Shown one piece after another: positions 1 to 9,496 of a DNA stretch of 64,000 bases. Both the position numbers and the translations under genes were made by a program. Under the pieces are notes generated by a model, which made no database searches, had not been told where the DNA came from, and saw only the letters and a list, made by a program, of their open reading frames with translations. The stretch covers positions 319,320 to 383,319 of the forward strand of contig NZ_JBHOQR010000002.1 of the NCBI RefSeq assembly GCF_042408815.1, given 5' to 3'. The DNA is from Thermoflexus sp042408815 (GTDB lineage Bacteria > Chloroflexota > Anaerolineae > Thermoflexales > Thermoflexaceae). Positions within the stretch are counted from its first letter, which is position 1, and every line of letters starts with the position of its first letter.

Positions 1-18
1 GTCCAGGAGGTGCCGGCG

Positions 19-1248
19 ATGGACGTGCAGACCGAAACCGGATGCGATGCCCGGATCGAGACACGCGGGCCGTCCACGCTCGCCGTCCACGGAGGGAAAA
101 CACGCCATAACCCCTACCATGCGGTGGTCCCCCCCATCGTCCAGACGGCCACCTACGCCTTTCGGGACACGGCCGATCTGATCGCTTTCCAGGAGTCCCG
201 GCTGTGGGGGGAAGCCCGTGACCGGGTGGATTACGGCCGCTACGGGAATCCCACGGTGGCAGCCCTCGAGGCCCGGGTGGCGGCTCTGGAGGGGGCGGAG
301 GCCGCCGCGGCTTTCTCCACTGGCATGGCCGCGGTGACCGCCATCCTCTTCGCCTCCCTGCGCAGCGGAGCCCATTTGATCATCACCGAAGATGCTTACC
401 GACGCACCCGCCAGTTCGTGCTCCAGTTCCTGCGGCGCTTCGGGGTGGAGACCACGGTCGTGCCCATCGGAGACTTCGAAGCCCTCGAGGCCGCGATCCG
501 GCCGAACACCCGGCTCATCTTCACGGAAACCCCGACCAACCCTTATCTTCGGGTGATGGACCTGGAGCGGCTGGCGGAGATCGCCTATCGGCGCCGCATC
601 CGCACCGTGGTGGACGCTACTTTCGCGACCCCCATCAACCTGCGCCCCCTGGATTACGGGATCGACCTCGTGGTCCACAGCGCCACGAAATATCTCTCGG
701 GTCACAACGATGTGATGGCAGGGGTGGTAGCCGGATCGGCCGACCTGATCGCCGGGCTGCGGGAGATGCAGGCGATGATCGGTGGCATCCTGGATCCCCA
801 TGCCGCTTATCTGGTCCTGCGGGGCCTGAAGACTCTGGCCCTGCGGGTGCAACGACAGAACGAGAACGGCATGCGGGTGGCGGAGTTCCTCAGCACCCAT
901 CCCCGCATCCGTCGGGTCTGGTATCCGGGGCTGCCCTCCCATCCCGATCACACCATCGCCCGCCGCTTGATGCGTGGGTTCGGCGGTGTGGTCACCTTCG
1001 AGGTGGCAGCGGACCGCGAGGGGACCTCCCGCTTCATCGACGCTCTGCGCCTCCCCTACATCGCGCCCAGCTTGGGCGGGGTGGAGAGTCTGGTGGAGCA
1101 ACCCGCCCTCATGTCCTATTACGAAATGGACCCCGAGGATCGCGCCGCCATCGGCATCACAGACAACCTGGTCCGTCTCTCGTTGGGCATCGAGGACCCA
1201 GACGATTTGCTGGCCGATCTGGAGCAGGCCCTGGCGCACCTCCCATAG
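19..1248 (+). CDS. Cys/Met metabolism PLP-dependent enzyme (cystathionine gamma-synthase / methionine gamma-lyase type)
   Basis: A 409-residue fold-type I PLP enzyme of the trans-sulfuration family, which makes or breaks C-S bonds in cystathionine, homocysteine or methionine in the cytoplasm. The Schiff-base lysine lies in SATKYLSGHND (about K224). ETPTNPYLRV and the tail SLGIEDPDDLLADLEQAL are also typical of the family. The start is ATG at 19, because AGGAGG at 5-10 sits 8 bases upstream. An in-frame GTG at 10 overlaps that ribosome site and is rejected. Length is normal. Sequence alone does not separate gamma-synthase, gamma-lyase and gamma/beta-lyase activities, and no methionine pathway gene is adjacent. 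Confidence 0.9.
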   Translation: MDVQTETGCDARIETRGPSTLAVHGGKTRHNPYHAVVPPIVQTATYAFRDTADLIAFQESRLWGEARDRVDYGRYGNPTVAALEARVAALEGAEAAAAFSTGMAAVTAILFASLRSGAHLIITEDAYRRTRQFVLQFLRRFGVETTVVPIGDFEALEAAIRPNTRLIFTETPTNPYLRVMDLERLAEIAYRRRIRTVVDATFATPINLRPLDYGIDLVVHSATKYLSGHNDVMAGVVAGSADLIAGLREMQAMIGGILDPHAAYLVLRGLKTLALRVQRQNENGMRVAEFLSTHPRIRRVWYPGLPSHPDHTIARRLMRGFGGVVTFEVAADREGTSRFIDALRLPYIAPSLGGVESLVEQPALMSYYEMDPEDRAAIGITDNLVRLSLGIEDPDDLLADLEQALAHLP

Positions 1249-1258
1249 GGAGCGCCCA

Positions 1259-1753
1259 ATGGGAATTCCTCCCGGCAGCAAGGGGATGCGGCCGGTCTTT
1301 GCGGAGGACCCGACCCTTGACCTCCACCTCCACCCTCGTGTCCTGCTCCGCACCGGGCTGGTCTACCGGACCGAGGGTGTGCGCCCCTCCAGAGAGACAC
1401 TGGAACGGGTATTGGACCACCGCTTCCGCCCGGAGGAAGTCGCCGTCGTGGAGAACGGCCTCCTGCTCCACGGGGAAGGCCGAGGGGATATCGAGGTCGT
1501 TCATTACAACCCGAACGAGATCATCGTGGATGCGGAGACGAACGTTCCCACCCTGCCTACTCCGGCTGGCGGGAAGCCGGCAGATCGGCCTGGGGATGGC
1601 CGCGACAGAGGGGCTGATCGCGATGGGTTCCCAGTGGAGGATTCGGCGACGATGTTACGGATCGAAGACCCCGTTCTTGGCTTGGGGACCCGGAAGGACC
1701 TCATCTCACAAACAGGAGGGAAAGCACTCCAGCCATCGAGCCCCCTGGATTAG
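1259..1753 (+). pseudogene. Remnant of the C-terminal part of a YfhO-type membrane protein
   Basis: The frame opens just after the PLP gene. Residues about 15-95 (PRVLLRTGLVYRTEG, then IEVVHYNPNEIIVDAETNVP) match the late periplasmic segment of YfhO-like proteins. The equivalent in the large fusion next door is MPRAWTLPLTATVFHR followed by VTVYGINEVWVDVAVEEP. After NVPTL the expected LLVLADTFFPGW continuation is replaced by low-complexity residues, and all upstream membrane segments are missing. It is read as a decayed second copy or a 3' fragment. A short expressed protein cannot be ruled out. Confidence 0.5.
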
Positions 1754-1789
1754 GATCAGAGCGGAGGACTTGGACGAGGGAAGGCTTCC

Positions 1790-2011
1790 ATGCCCTGGTA
1801 TTTGGTGGCAACCTATCACTGCCCGATTCTAAAGACCGAAGTGGAGCTGTTCGAACAGCGGATCTATCCGCGGAGCGACCACATCTCCGACATGGCCTAT
1901 CGGGTCCTCGCCCGTCGGTGCTCTCACGATCTGATCTGCAACGCGAACGACCACATCCATTGCCGGTGGGCGTATACCAACCCCGCACGGGATCCCTTCG
2001 AAGACGCATGA
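1790..2011 (+). CDS. Small Cys/His-rich hypothetical protein
   Basis: A 73-residue protein preceded by AGGGAAGG and an ATG at 1790. It carries YHCP near the N-terminus and RRCSHDLIC plus HIHC further on, so four Cys and several His could bind a metal. No family is recognised. It follows the YfhO remnant and ends 22 bases before the convergent YfhO-flippase gene. The good ribosome site and the hydrophobic/charged pattern favour a real gene, but homologues would be needed to confirm it. Confidence 0.5.
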   Translation: MPWYLVATYHCPILKTEVELFEQRIYPRSDHISDMAYRVLARRCSHDLICNANDHIHCRWAYTNPARDPFEDA

Positions 2012-2033
2012 CCGCTCCGGCGTCCTGGAGGCA

Positions 2034-5000
2034 TCAGCGTCGCGAGGGGGGACCGGATTCATGGACACGCGCCCTGGATTGCGGCCATGATGGGGGGAGC
2101 ATCTCGCGGAGGCGGTCCAACTCCTCCGCGGTGAAGGGACGCAGCACCCACCATGCCAGCCCGTAGCCGATGGCCCCGAGCAGCAGGGCGAGAGCCGGGG
2201 CGCCCCCCCAGAAGGCCGTCATCAGGCCGCCCATGACAGCCCCGGCGATGAGCGGCCGCCCCAAAATCGCTCCCCAAGGCAACGGCCCCATTGTGCGCCG
2301 CAGATCGTAATAGAAGGCGAGCCCTTCGACGATCTCGGACAGGATGGTGATCACCGCCGCCGCCACATACCCGAAAAGAGGGATCGCCAACAGGTTCGAT
2401 AAAGCATTGAACCCCAGGGCGATGAGAAACGCTCGGGTCTGGTAACGCTGTCGACCCAGGGCCACCAGAACGTAGTTGATCAAGCTGTTCATCCACCCGA
2501 CGGGGATGGACCAGATCATGATGCGCAGGGCGATGGCCGCGTGGGGGAGATACTGGGCGCCCCCCAGGAGATACGAGAGAGGCTCGGCCAGGAAGGTGAA
2601 GAGCACCGCGGTGAAGACGGCGGCCGCCGCCAGTCCCTTCAGGGTAAGGACCACCGACCGCCGCATGGCCTCCCTCGAATCCGCCGCCTGCCGGGAGATC
2701 ACCGGGAACACAGCGAAAGTGGTATAGGCGGGGATGATGTTCAACGCATCCAGCCACTTGTAGGCCGTGCTATACCATCCTACCTGCACATCCCCTTTCA
2801 ACGCCTGGAGGATGGGCACATCGATCTTGAAAAACAATGTGGCCAGGAGATGGTTGAGCATCAAGGGGGTGGATTCGCGGATCATCTCCCGGCGCAGGGC
2901 CGGATCGTCCTCCCAACGTGGGCGGAAGAAGGTTCGGAAAGCAATGGCGCTGAGGAGAGCCAGGGTGATCCCATTGATGAACACCGAAGCGGCCGCGAGC
3001 CCGACGAACCCGCCCCCCAGCAGGAGGATGGGCACCCCGAAGCTCGCCTTCATGAGGACGGTTACCACCGTGAGGGCAGCAGGGATCTCTGCCTTCTCAT
3101 ACACGTAAAAGAGGGCGGTGACCCCCGTGGCGAGGCTGGCGGGCACCTGGGCCAGGGCCAGGAGGAGGATCGCCAGGGCGGTATCGCCGGTGAGCCGGAA
3201 CACGCCCATCCAGAGGCCAGTGACCATAAGCAGCAACGGCAGCCAGGCCACAAGCAGGAGGAGGCGCAGGACAGAACTGTTGACGAAATAACGGTTCACC
3301 TGATCGCGGCGCTTTGCCCCTTCCCGCGTGAGCCAAACGTTCAGGCCGAAGTTCGAGAGGATCTCATACCAGCTGACCAGGACGATAGCGAAGTAATACT
3401 TCCCGGCCGCCTCCGGGCCTAAGACACGCAGCATCAGGGCGGCGAAACCGAAGTCGATGGAGCGGGTGAAAAGGTTAAGGGCCATGGCGGTGAGGCTGTT
3501 CTTGAGGACGCGGCGGGCGGTGGAGCGCTCCAGCTCCTCCCGATACAGACGCCCCCATAGCCAGAGGGCCGCCAGGAAGATCATTCCCATCCCACCGACG
3601 AAGGTAGTGAAAAATCCCAACTTCACTGAAAGAGGGCTGTAGCGGAACCGCACTGTCCAACGGCCTGGGGGAAGGACCACCGCTCGGAACAGGCCGTTGG
3701 CCGCGTAGATCTCCAGCGGCTGCTCTTCTCTTTCGCCTCCACCGATCGGCCGCCGATATGCCACCCAGCCTGGGAAGAAAGTGTCCGCCAGCACCAGCCA
3801 GGAGGGTTCCTCCACCGCCACGTCCACCCACACCTCGTTGATCCCATAAACGGTGACCGTGGCCGGTCGCGGCGATCCCCGCTCCCCAAATCGCTCCACT
3901 CCTGGGACCGGGCGATCCACCACGACATAGAAGCGGGGATCGAACTGCTGCAGTGCCGTGAAGGGATCTCGGTGGAAGACGGTGGCCGTCAAGGGCAACG
4001 TCCACGCCCGGGGCATGGCGCCCTCGTTGCGGTAGACCCGCACTTCCCCTTCATAAACCAGGGTGTATCGCGGCGAGGAGATGGTTTCCTCAGTGATCAC
4101 ATATTTCACGTTCATGGCGTCCAGCAAGGGGGAATCCAGCGCACCCGGATCGGTGATCGGGGCGATGCGATTGAACGGAAGCTCATGCTGGGGCTGGATG
4201 GCCGAGAGATAGGCCACATAGCGCTTCAGGATGATGGAGTCATAGCCGCGGATGTCCTGGAGATCATACAGCCAGGGCCCGTTGGCGTTGAAAGTTTTCC
4301 GCCCATGGGGATCGAAGGTGGTCAACCGCCACAGACGGGCATCCTGCTTTAGAAAGCGCACCACCGGCGGTTCGTAAGCCAGCCAGCGGGGATCGGCCGC
4401 CGGGTTAAAGCCTGCCCCCGCCTGGAGCAGATCCAGGGCCAGCACTGCGATGGGCAAGGCGCTGCGAACCGGGCGGGACCGGAACAGCCAGAGGGCGAAG
4501 CCGCTCCCCAGCGCCGCCCCGGCGAAGCGAAGCAGGTTCCAAAACTGATAAGAGAAAAAGGTCCGGCCATCCGGGAAGGCCTCCGGCGCCTTGGCGAGCA
4601 CATGGAGGGCACGCTCCGAAAGGGTCAGGGCAGCTTCCGGCATCCCCCAACGGGCCAGAGCTAGGGCGGACAGGGTGAACAATCCCACACCCATCCATCC
4701 CAGAGCCATCCCCCGCACCAGTTTCCCCGCTTCCCGTAGCGCCGCCTCGAACCCAGCCCCTGCCAGGCCGGCCATCGCCAAGGTGAAGGGCCAGATCCAG
4801 CGGAAGGGGGAATGCAGCTGGTTGATGCCCGGCAGGCCGTAATACAGCAGTGCGTAGGTGGGCAGTCCGAAGGCGAAGGAGAAGGAGAGGGCCGCGAGGA
4901 GCGCCAGGAACGGGATGGGAACGCGGGAGCGGGTGAGGGATCGCCAGCGGAGCAGCGCCAGGAGCGCAAAGCTCCAAGGCAGCAGCCCCAGATAGGCTCC

Positions 5001-6080
5001 TCCCTCCACGTAGTTCTTGATCCCCCAGTGGCTGGTGAAGGCTCCGTTAGGGTTGGGCTGGCCATAGGCGTTCACGGTGAAGGGCACCCAGGCTCCACTG
5101 AACACATCCCGCACTCCGTGGTGGCTCGGGTTGCCGTAAAAATCCGGGATCAGAAAGACCAGCAGATGCCGCCAGGGATACGCCCAGCCCAGCACTTGCT
5201 GCAGCGTCGCAGTTCCCTCGCGGAAGTTCTCCCGCACCACTTCATAGAAAGGCATCCACTGGGCAGCACCCAGGGCGAACCCCAGGCCCACCGCCAGGCC
5301 GATCCATCCCAGGGTCTCCAGCGCGGCCCGGATCCGGGCCCGGGCACGCCATGCCCCCCACAGGCCATAGCCGAGGCCGATCAGGACGGTGTAGTAAGTG
5401 ATCTCCCCATGGCCGGCCAGGATGTTCATCCCCAGGGCCATGGCTGATAGAAGCGCCCACGGCAGCGCTGCGGGGCGACCGAACAGAGGGCGCCGCTCGA
5501 TCATCGCGTGGAGCGCCGCAAGCAGATAAGGGAGCCATGCCGCGCCGGCGACGATCATCGGGAACACCAGGCTGACCACCATGAAGGCGCTCAGCTCATA
5601 AGCCACTCCTGCAAACGTGGCGGCCGCCCGGCCCAGCCCCCACGCCCGGGCCAGCCCATACATCCCCAGCCCAGCCAGGAAAAGCTGCAGGGCATTGAAG
5701 AGGCTATAGGCCTGAGGGATCGGGAAGATCAGAAAGAGGAGGGTGAACGGGTAGAGCGCGGAATGCTGGCCGTTCGCCAGGAAGGGCGCCCCGGCGAAGA
5801 GATAGGGGTTCCACAGGGGGAGCTCCCCGCGCCGAAAGGCGGACACCAGAAACCGCTTCCAGGCGTAATTCTCCAGCACCAGGTCGGAAAGCAACGCATT
5901 ATGAGGGATGGTGATCCCGAAACGCTCCGCGGCCGCCCGCCAGGGTTGCCACTCGTAAAGGTTGTCCGCCGGGACCAACGTCCTGGCCCCCGTCAGCGTC
6001 GGGCCCAGGAGTAACACCGGCAGCCCGATGAACACCAGGATCGGGCCGATCGCTGCAAGGATGCCCTTCCATCGCCGCAT
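2034..6080 (-). CDS. YfhO-type membrane protein fused to an oligosaccharide flippase (MATE/Wzx type)
   Basis: One uninterrupted frame of about 1348 residues holds two proteins that are normally separate. Residues 1 to about 850 are YfhO-like: many membrane helices, LVPADNLYEWQPW near the start, GELPLWNPYLFAGAPFLANGQ, and a periplasmic domain ending FFPGW. After about residue 860 comes a polysaccharide flippase half: NLFTRSIDFGFAALMLRVLG, GKYYFAIVLVSW, then roughly twelve more helices. YfhO relatives are GT-C-like proteins linked to glycosylation of cell-wall polymers, and flippases move lipid-linked sugars. The fusion therefore suggests coupled export and modification of a glycan at the cytoplasmic membrane. 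The start is ATG 6080 (MRRWKGILAAIGP) behind GGGGAAGAGAG. An ATG at 6101 is the alternative. Confidence 0.85.
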   Translation of the reverse strand: MRRWKGILAAIGPILVFIGLPVLLLGPTLTGARTLVPADNLYEWQPWRAAAERFGITIPHNALLSDLVLENYAWKRFLVSAFRRGELPLWNPYLFAGAPFLANGQHSALYPFTLLFLIFPIPQAYSLFNALQLFLAGLGMYGLARAWGLGRAAATFAGVAYELSAFMVVSLVFPMIVAGAAWLPYLLAALHAMIERRPLFGRPAALPWALLSAMALGMNILAGHGEITYYTVLIGLGYGLWGAWRARARIRAALETLGWIGLAVGLGFALGAAQWMPFYEVVRENFREGTATLQQVLGWAYPWRHLLVFLIPDFYGNPSHHGVRDVFSGAWVPFTVNAYGQPNPNGAFTSHWGIKNYVEGGAYLGLLPWSFALLALLRWRSLTRSRVPIPFLALLAALSFSFAFGLPTYALLYYGLPGINQLHSPFRWIWPFTLAMAGLAGAGFEAALREAGKLVRGMALGWMGVGLFTLSALALARWGMPEAALTLSERALHVLAKAPEAFPDGRTFFSYQFWNLLRFAGAALGSGFALWLFRSRPVRSALPIAVLALDLLQAGAGFNPAADPRWLAYEPPVVRFLKQDARLWRLTTFDPHGRKTFNANGPWLYDLQDIRGYDSIILKRYVAYLSAIQPQHELPFNRIAPITDPGALDSPLLDAMNVKYVITEETISSPRYTLVYEGEVRVYRNEGAMPRAWTLPLTATVFHRDPFTALQQFDPRFYVVVDRPVPGVERFGERGSPRPATVTVYGINEVWVDVAVEEPSWLVLADTFFPGWVAYRRPIGGGEREEQPLEIYAANGLFRAVVLPPGRWTVRFRYSPLSVKLGFFTTFVGGMGMIFLAALWLWGRLYREELERSTARRVLKNSLTAMALNLFTRSIDFGFAALMLRVLGPEAAGKYYFAIVLVSWYEILSNFGLNVWLTREGAKRRDQVNRYFVNSSVLRLLLLVAWLPLLLMVTGLWMGVFRLTGDTALAILLLALAQVPASLATGVTALFYVYEKAEIPAALTVVTVLMKASFGVPILLLGGGFVGLAAASVFINGITLALLSAIAFRTFFRPRWEDDPALRREMIRESTPLMLNHLLATLFFKIDVPILQALKGDVQVGWYSTAYKWLDALNIIPAYTTFAVFPVISRQAADSREAMRRSVVLTLKGLAAAAVFTAVLFTFLAEPLSYLLGGAQYLPHAAIALRIMIWSIPVGWMNSLINYVLVALGRQRYQTRAFLIALGFNALSNLLAIPLFGYVAAAVITILSEIVEGLAFYYDLRRTMGPLPWGAILGRPLIAGAVMGGLMTAFWGGAPALALLLGAIGYGLAWWVLRPFTAEELDRLREMLPPSWPQSRARVHESGPPSRR

Positions 6081-6434
6081 CAATGATCTCTCTTCCCCCA
6101 TTCGGGATGAACGGCTTCCGACGATGAGCGAGCGTTCCCGCTCCCGACGGGAATCCCTCTTCCCGCACGGAAGCAGCAACGGGCCGAGGCCGGCCGGGAA
6201 GCCACGCCCAGCGGTTACCCATTATACGGGGAGAATGAGAAGGCGGATCCGGAAGAACCCGCCATGGAGCGCAGCCTCCTGAACCCATCCGGGGATCTCC
6301 AGGAGCGGGGAGAGACGAAGCGACTATTCCCTCGCTTCCCGAAGGCCGGCCTGTGGCTGGGAGGCTGGGATCCATCATGGGCAAAACGGCATGTTATAAT
6401 CATTGCGAAAATCGCAGAAGAATGTGGAGGTTGA

Positions 6435-6872
6435 ATGCGGATCGCTCTGACCCCTTCGGAGTGGCGCTGGCTGGGCAACGGGTTGATCCTGCTGGGAGTG
6501 CTGGTCTGGGCCCCTTTCCTGATCGCTATGGCGATGGGGGAGGACTGGCCATTCCTGCCTTTTCTGGCCGCGCATCTCACAGGGGTGCTGGGGGGATGGC
6601 AGTTGCGGGCCCGGGCGGCCACAATGGAGGGGAGCGCGTCGACGGCCTGGGAGATCGGCCGTCGGCGGCGGTGGCTCAGCCGCCTCCTGATCTATCTGGG
6701 CGTGCTGGCCTGGGCGCCCTATTTCTATCAAACCCGGGTATTGGGGCATGAGGTCGAGATCTTCCCCTACCTCGCCGCGCACCTCACCGGAGTCCTCAGC
6801 GGCGTTGCCCTGCGCCTGAGCGTGGAGATGGAACGACGCTGGCGCCGGAGCGGTCGCCTCCATGGGGCTTGA
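6435..6872 (+). CDS. Small membrane protein with an internal duplication
   Basis: A 145-residue protein with four predicted membrane helices. Its halves are copies of one another: LLGVLVWAPFLIAMAMGEDW then LPFLAAHLTGVLGG in half one, and YLGVLAWAPYFYQTRVLGHE then FPYLAAHLTGVLSG in half two. The shared LAAHLTGVL block is the clearest sign. A TATAAT at 6395-6400 lies 34 bases before the ATG. The gene is convergent with the isoaspartyl peptidase, whose end is 10 bases away. No family name is recognised. The duplicated two-helix unit suggests a pseudo-symmetric membrane assembly, which is inference. Confidence 0.75.
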   Translation: MRIALTPSEWRWLGNGLILLGVLVWAPFLIAMAMGEDWPFLPFLAAHLTGVLGGWQLRARAATMEGSASTAWEIGRRRRWLSRLLIYLGVLAWAPYFYQTRVLGHEVEIFPYLAAHLTGVLSGVALRLSVEMERRWRRSGRLHGA

Positions 6873-6882
6873 TCGGTAGGGA

Positions 6883-7797
6883 CTACCCCCGAATTCCGGC
6901 GGCTTCGTCCTCGCCATTCGTCCACGCCCAGGCCATGTGCGGCGTGTTGTGGGCGATCCCGATCCGCCCCATCCGATCCACACCGATCAGGCCGCCGCGG
7001 CCCTGCACCCGCTCCTCGAGCAGACGGATCGCGGCTTCCACCGCTGCTTGGGCCGTGAGCCCCAGGGCCATGAAATCGCAGGCGGTCTTCGAGATCACCA
7101 CCCGCATGAGGGTCTCCCCCCATCCGGTTGCGACCACCGCCCCTACCCGATCGTCCGCATAGGCACCACAGCCGATGAGCGCCGAATCCCCTACCCGACC
7201 GGGCCACTGGTTGGAGATCCCGCCGGTGGAGACCGCTGCCGCCCCATGGCCCGCCGCATCCATCGCCACCGCGCCCACTGTATCCATCGGCTCGGCCAGG
7301 GCATGGCTCAGGATCTCCCGGAGGTCCGGGGGGCCGTTCCGCTGCAAGGCCTCCCATCGCTCGCGGTCTCGGGGGGCGACCAGCTCCGCCTCGTCGGCCA
7401 TCGGCAGCCCAAGCAGCTCCGCGAGGGCCTCGGCGCCGGCCCCCACCAGCAAGACATGGGGCGTGCGCTCCATCACCGCCCGGGCCAGCGTGATGGGGTT
7501 GCGGACCCGGCGGACGGCGGCCACAGCTCCGGCCCGCAGCGTGGCGCCGTCCATGATCAGGGCATCCATCTCTACCGTTCCCGCACGGGTCATGACGCTG
7601 CCCCGCCCGGCGTTGAAGGTGGGATCATCCTCCAGGACGCGCACGGCGGCCTCCACCGCATCCAGAGCGGAGCCGCCGGCGGCCAGCACGGCCCATCCCG
7701 CCCGGGCCGCGCGGCGGCATCCCTCGATCGCCGCCGCCTGACGCTCCTCGGGGATGGTCCCTGCACCGCCATGAACGACGAGAACCGGTCGTGGCAT
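6883..7797 (-). CDS. Isoaspartyl peptidase / L-asparaginase (Ntn-hydrolase)
   Basis: A 304-residue member of the plant-type asparaginase (T2) family, which self-cleaves and hydrolyses isoaspartyl dipeptides or asparagine. It has the N-terminal VVHGGAG, the GRGSV turn, and the catalytic region TVGAVAMDAAGH (nucleophile about T173). STGGISNQWPGRVGDS and GWGETLMR follow. The start is placed at the ATG giving MPRPVLVVHGGAG, with CAGG 8 bases upstream. In-frame ATGs at 7815 and 7824 are possible. It lies downstream of the subtilase on the same strand, with a gap of about 170 bases. A role in repairing or degrading aged proteins in a thermophile is plausible. Confidence 0.92.
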   Translation of the reverse strand: MPRPVLVVHGGAGTIPEERQAAAIEGCRRAARAGWAVLAAGGSALDAVEAAVRVLEDDPTFNAGRGSVMTRAGTVEMDALIMDGATLRAGAVAAVRRVRNPITLARAVMERTPHVLLVGAGAEALAELLGLPMADEAELVAPRDRERWEALQRNGPPDLREILSHALAEPMDTVGAVAMDAAGHGAAAVSTGGISNQWPGRVGDSALIGCGAYADDRVGAVVATGWGETLMRVVISKTACDFMALGLTAQAAVEAAIRLLEERVQGRGGLIGVDRMGRIGIAHNTPHMAWAWTNGEDEAAGIRG

Positions 7798-7965
7798 CCG
7801 AGAGACCTGGGACATCCTCTGCATCGGCCTGGAATGAGATGGACGGGGACATCGGCGCCGAAGCCGCTCGAGCCATCCTCCGCCCGCTTCTCCACGGATC
7901 GCCGGAGCCCACGCCCCTCCCCCTTAGAAGCCAGCGATCCCAAGGATCCCCCGGCGGAGTCCTCC

Positions 7966-9348
7966 CTACGGGCAGCGGAACGGTCCGGAGAGGACGAGCG
8001 GCAAATATACTCGATATGGCCCCGGAGGGGGTCCGGGGGATGGAACGAGGCTGCGGACCGCCGCTTCCGCATTCACCCGACCGTATCCGTAGATATCGTC
8101 CCGGCCAGGGCTCCCCAGATCCACGGCGGTGCGGAGCAGGATCCCGCACACCTGGTCCGCCGTCAGCGCCGGGCGGGCGGACCATACCAGCCCCGCCACC
8201 CCGGCCACGTGGGGCGTGGCCATCGAGGTGCCGTCTGCAAAAATATATCCCGTACCCCCCCAAAACGTGGACAGAATATCTACCCCCGGCGCCGCCAGAT
8301 CCACGTGCGCGCCGGAGTTCGAGAAGCTCGCCTGCTGATCGTCGGAATCCGTGGCGGCGACGCCGATCACCCCGGGATAGGCCGCTGGGTAGACCAGCTG
8401 GTTCTGGCCATCGTTCCCCACCGCCGCGATGATCAGCGCGCCCTTGCCCTGGGCGTAGGCGACGGCATCCGCGAGGATGCGACTGGGATCCCGTCCTCCC
8501 AGGCTCAGGTTGATGACTGTGCGCTTCCCAGAGGCCGCCCCCCAGTCGGCGGCATATCGGATCCCCTGAGCGACCCAGCTGTCCCAGCCCCTTCCTGTCG
8601 CAGCCAGAACCTTCACCGCAAGCAGATCGCATCCCCAGCACACGCCAGCGATACCGACCCCGTTGTTCGTGTTCGCCCCGGCGATCCCCGCCACATGCGT
8701 GCCGTGGCCTTCGTCATCCATGGGATCACTGTCGTTATGTACGAAATCCCATCCTAATCTCAGCCGCATCGAGGTGAGATCGGGATGGGTGTAATCCACC
8801 CCTGTATCCACGATGGCAATCACCACGGACGAGGATCCAGTGCTCACATCCCAGGCCTGTGGAGCGCGGATTTTGGGCAGATTCCACTGGTATTCGTAAT
8901 AGTAGGGATCGTTGGGGGTGAGGGCAATGCGGACCTCCCGGTCCACCTCGGCGGTTTCGACGTCAGGACGCTGGCGCAGCCGTTCCACCACCGCCTCCGG
9001 CTCCTGCCCCGGTGGCACCGGGATCCGCCACCAGCGGGGGACAGCGAGGGCCTCGGCGCCGGGGAAGCCGGCTGCCATGAGGCCCGCGCGGAAAGCGCCG
9101 GGGGGAACATCGCTTTTGCGCTTCACCAGGACGTAGGGGCCGCGAGAAGCCAGAGCGGCCCGGGGCTGTGCGGCGGACCGCGCCGCCGAAACCGCCGGGG
9201 TCGGTGGGGGAAGACACCGGCCATCTTCCAGGGGGAGAAAGCAATCCGGCGCTGCCGAAGCGTCGGGCGCAGGAGGCCACAAGCCAGCACCCGGAAGCCC
9301 GCTGAGAACCCAGACCAGGGTCAGGATCAGCCATCTGCCCCATCGCAT
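7966..9348 (-). CDS. Secreted subtilisin-like serine protease (S8)
   Basis: 460 residues: a signal peptide (RWLILTLVWVLSGLPGAGLW), a propeptide with an I9-like segment to about residue 165, then the S8 domain. The triad is visible as Asp181 (IVDTGVDYTHPDL), His215 (GHGTHVAGIAG) and Ser375 (GTSMATPHVAG). The C-terminus is a proline-rich linker (PSPGPPPGP) followed by YRVYLPLVLSGPF. Similar VYLPLV tails are recalled from Chloroflexota secreted proteins, where they may act in sorting. A promoter with TTGCCT, 18 bases and TATACT lies at 9388-9417 on this strand. An extracellular, probably thermostable, protease is expected. Confidence 0.94.
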   Translation of the reverse strand: MRWGRWLILTLVWVLSGLPGAGLWPPAPDASAAPDCFLPLEDGRCLPPPTPAVSAARSAAQPRAALASRGPYVLVKRKSDVPPGAFRAGLMAAGFPGAEALAVPRWWRIPVPPGQEPEAVVERLRQRPDVETAEVDREVRIALTPNDPYYYEYQWNLPKIRAPQAWDVSTGSSSVVIAIVDTGVDYTHPDLTSMRLRLGWDFVHNDSDPMDDEGHGTHVAGIAGANTNNGVGIAGVCWGCDLLAVKVLAATGRGWDSWVAQGIRYAADWGAASGKRTVINLSLGGRDPSRILADAVAYAQGKGALIIAAVGNDGQNQLVYPAAYPGVIGVAATDSDDQQASFSNSGAHVDLAAPGVDILSTFWGGTGYIFADGTSMATPHVAGVAGLVWSARPALTADQVCGILLRTAVDLGSPGRDDIYGYGRVNAEAAVRSLVPSPGPPPGPYRVYLPLVLSGPFRCP

Positions 9349-9387
9349 GGCGCCGCCTCCTCATCCCTCGATGGGATACAGGGAATG

Positions 9388-9417
9388 AGTATAATTCGGT
9401 CTCTGAAAGATAGGCAA
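9388..9417 (-). promoter_or_regulatory. Promoter of the subtilase gene
   Basis: Read on the minus strand: TTGCCT (9412-9417), an 18-base spacer, then TATACT (9388-9393). The start codon is about 40 bases downstream. Confidence 0.5.
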
Positions 9418-9496
9418 CCACAGAGAATCCCCAGGCATTGTTCACGCCAAGCTGGAGGGGTATCGAATGGGCGGAATCACCTCCAGCGTACACACC

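Noticed and set aside
6937..8757. A 606-residue plus-strand frame
   Set aside because: It overlaps the isoaspartyl peptidase and subtilase on the other strand and shows no domain.
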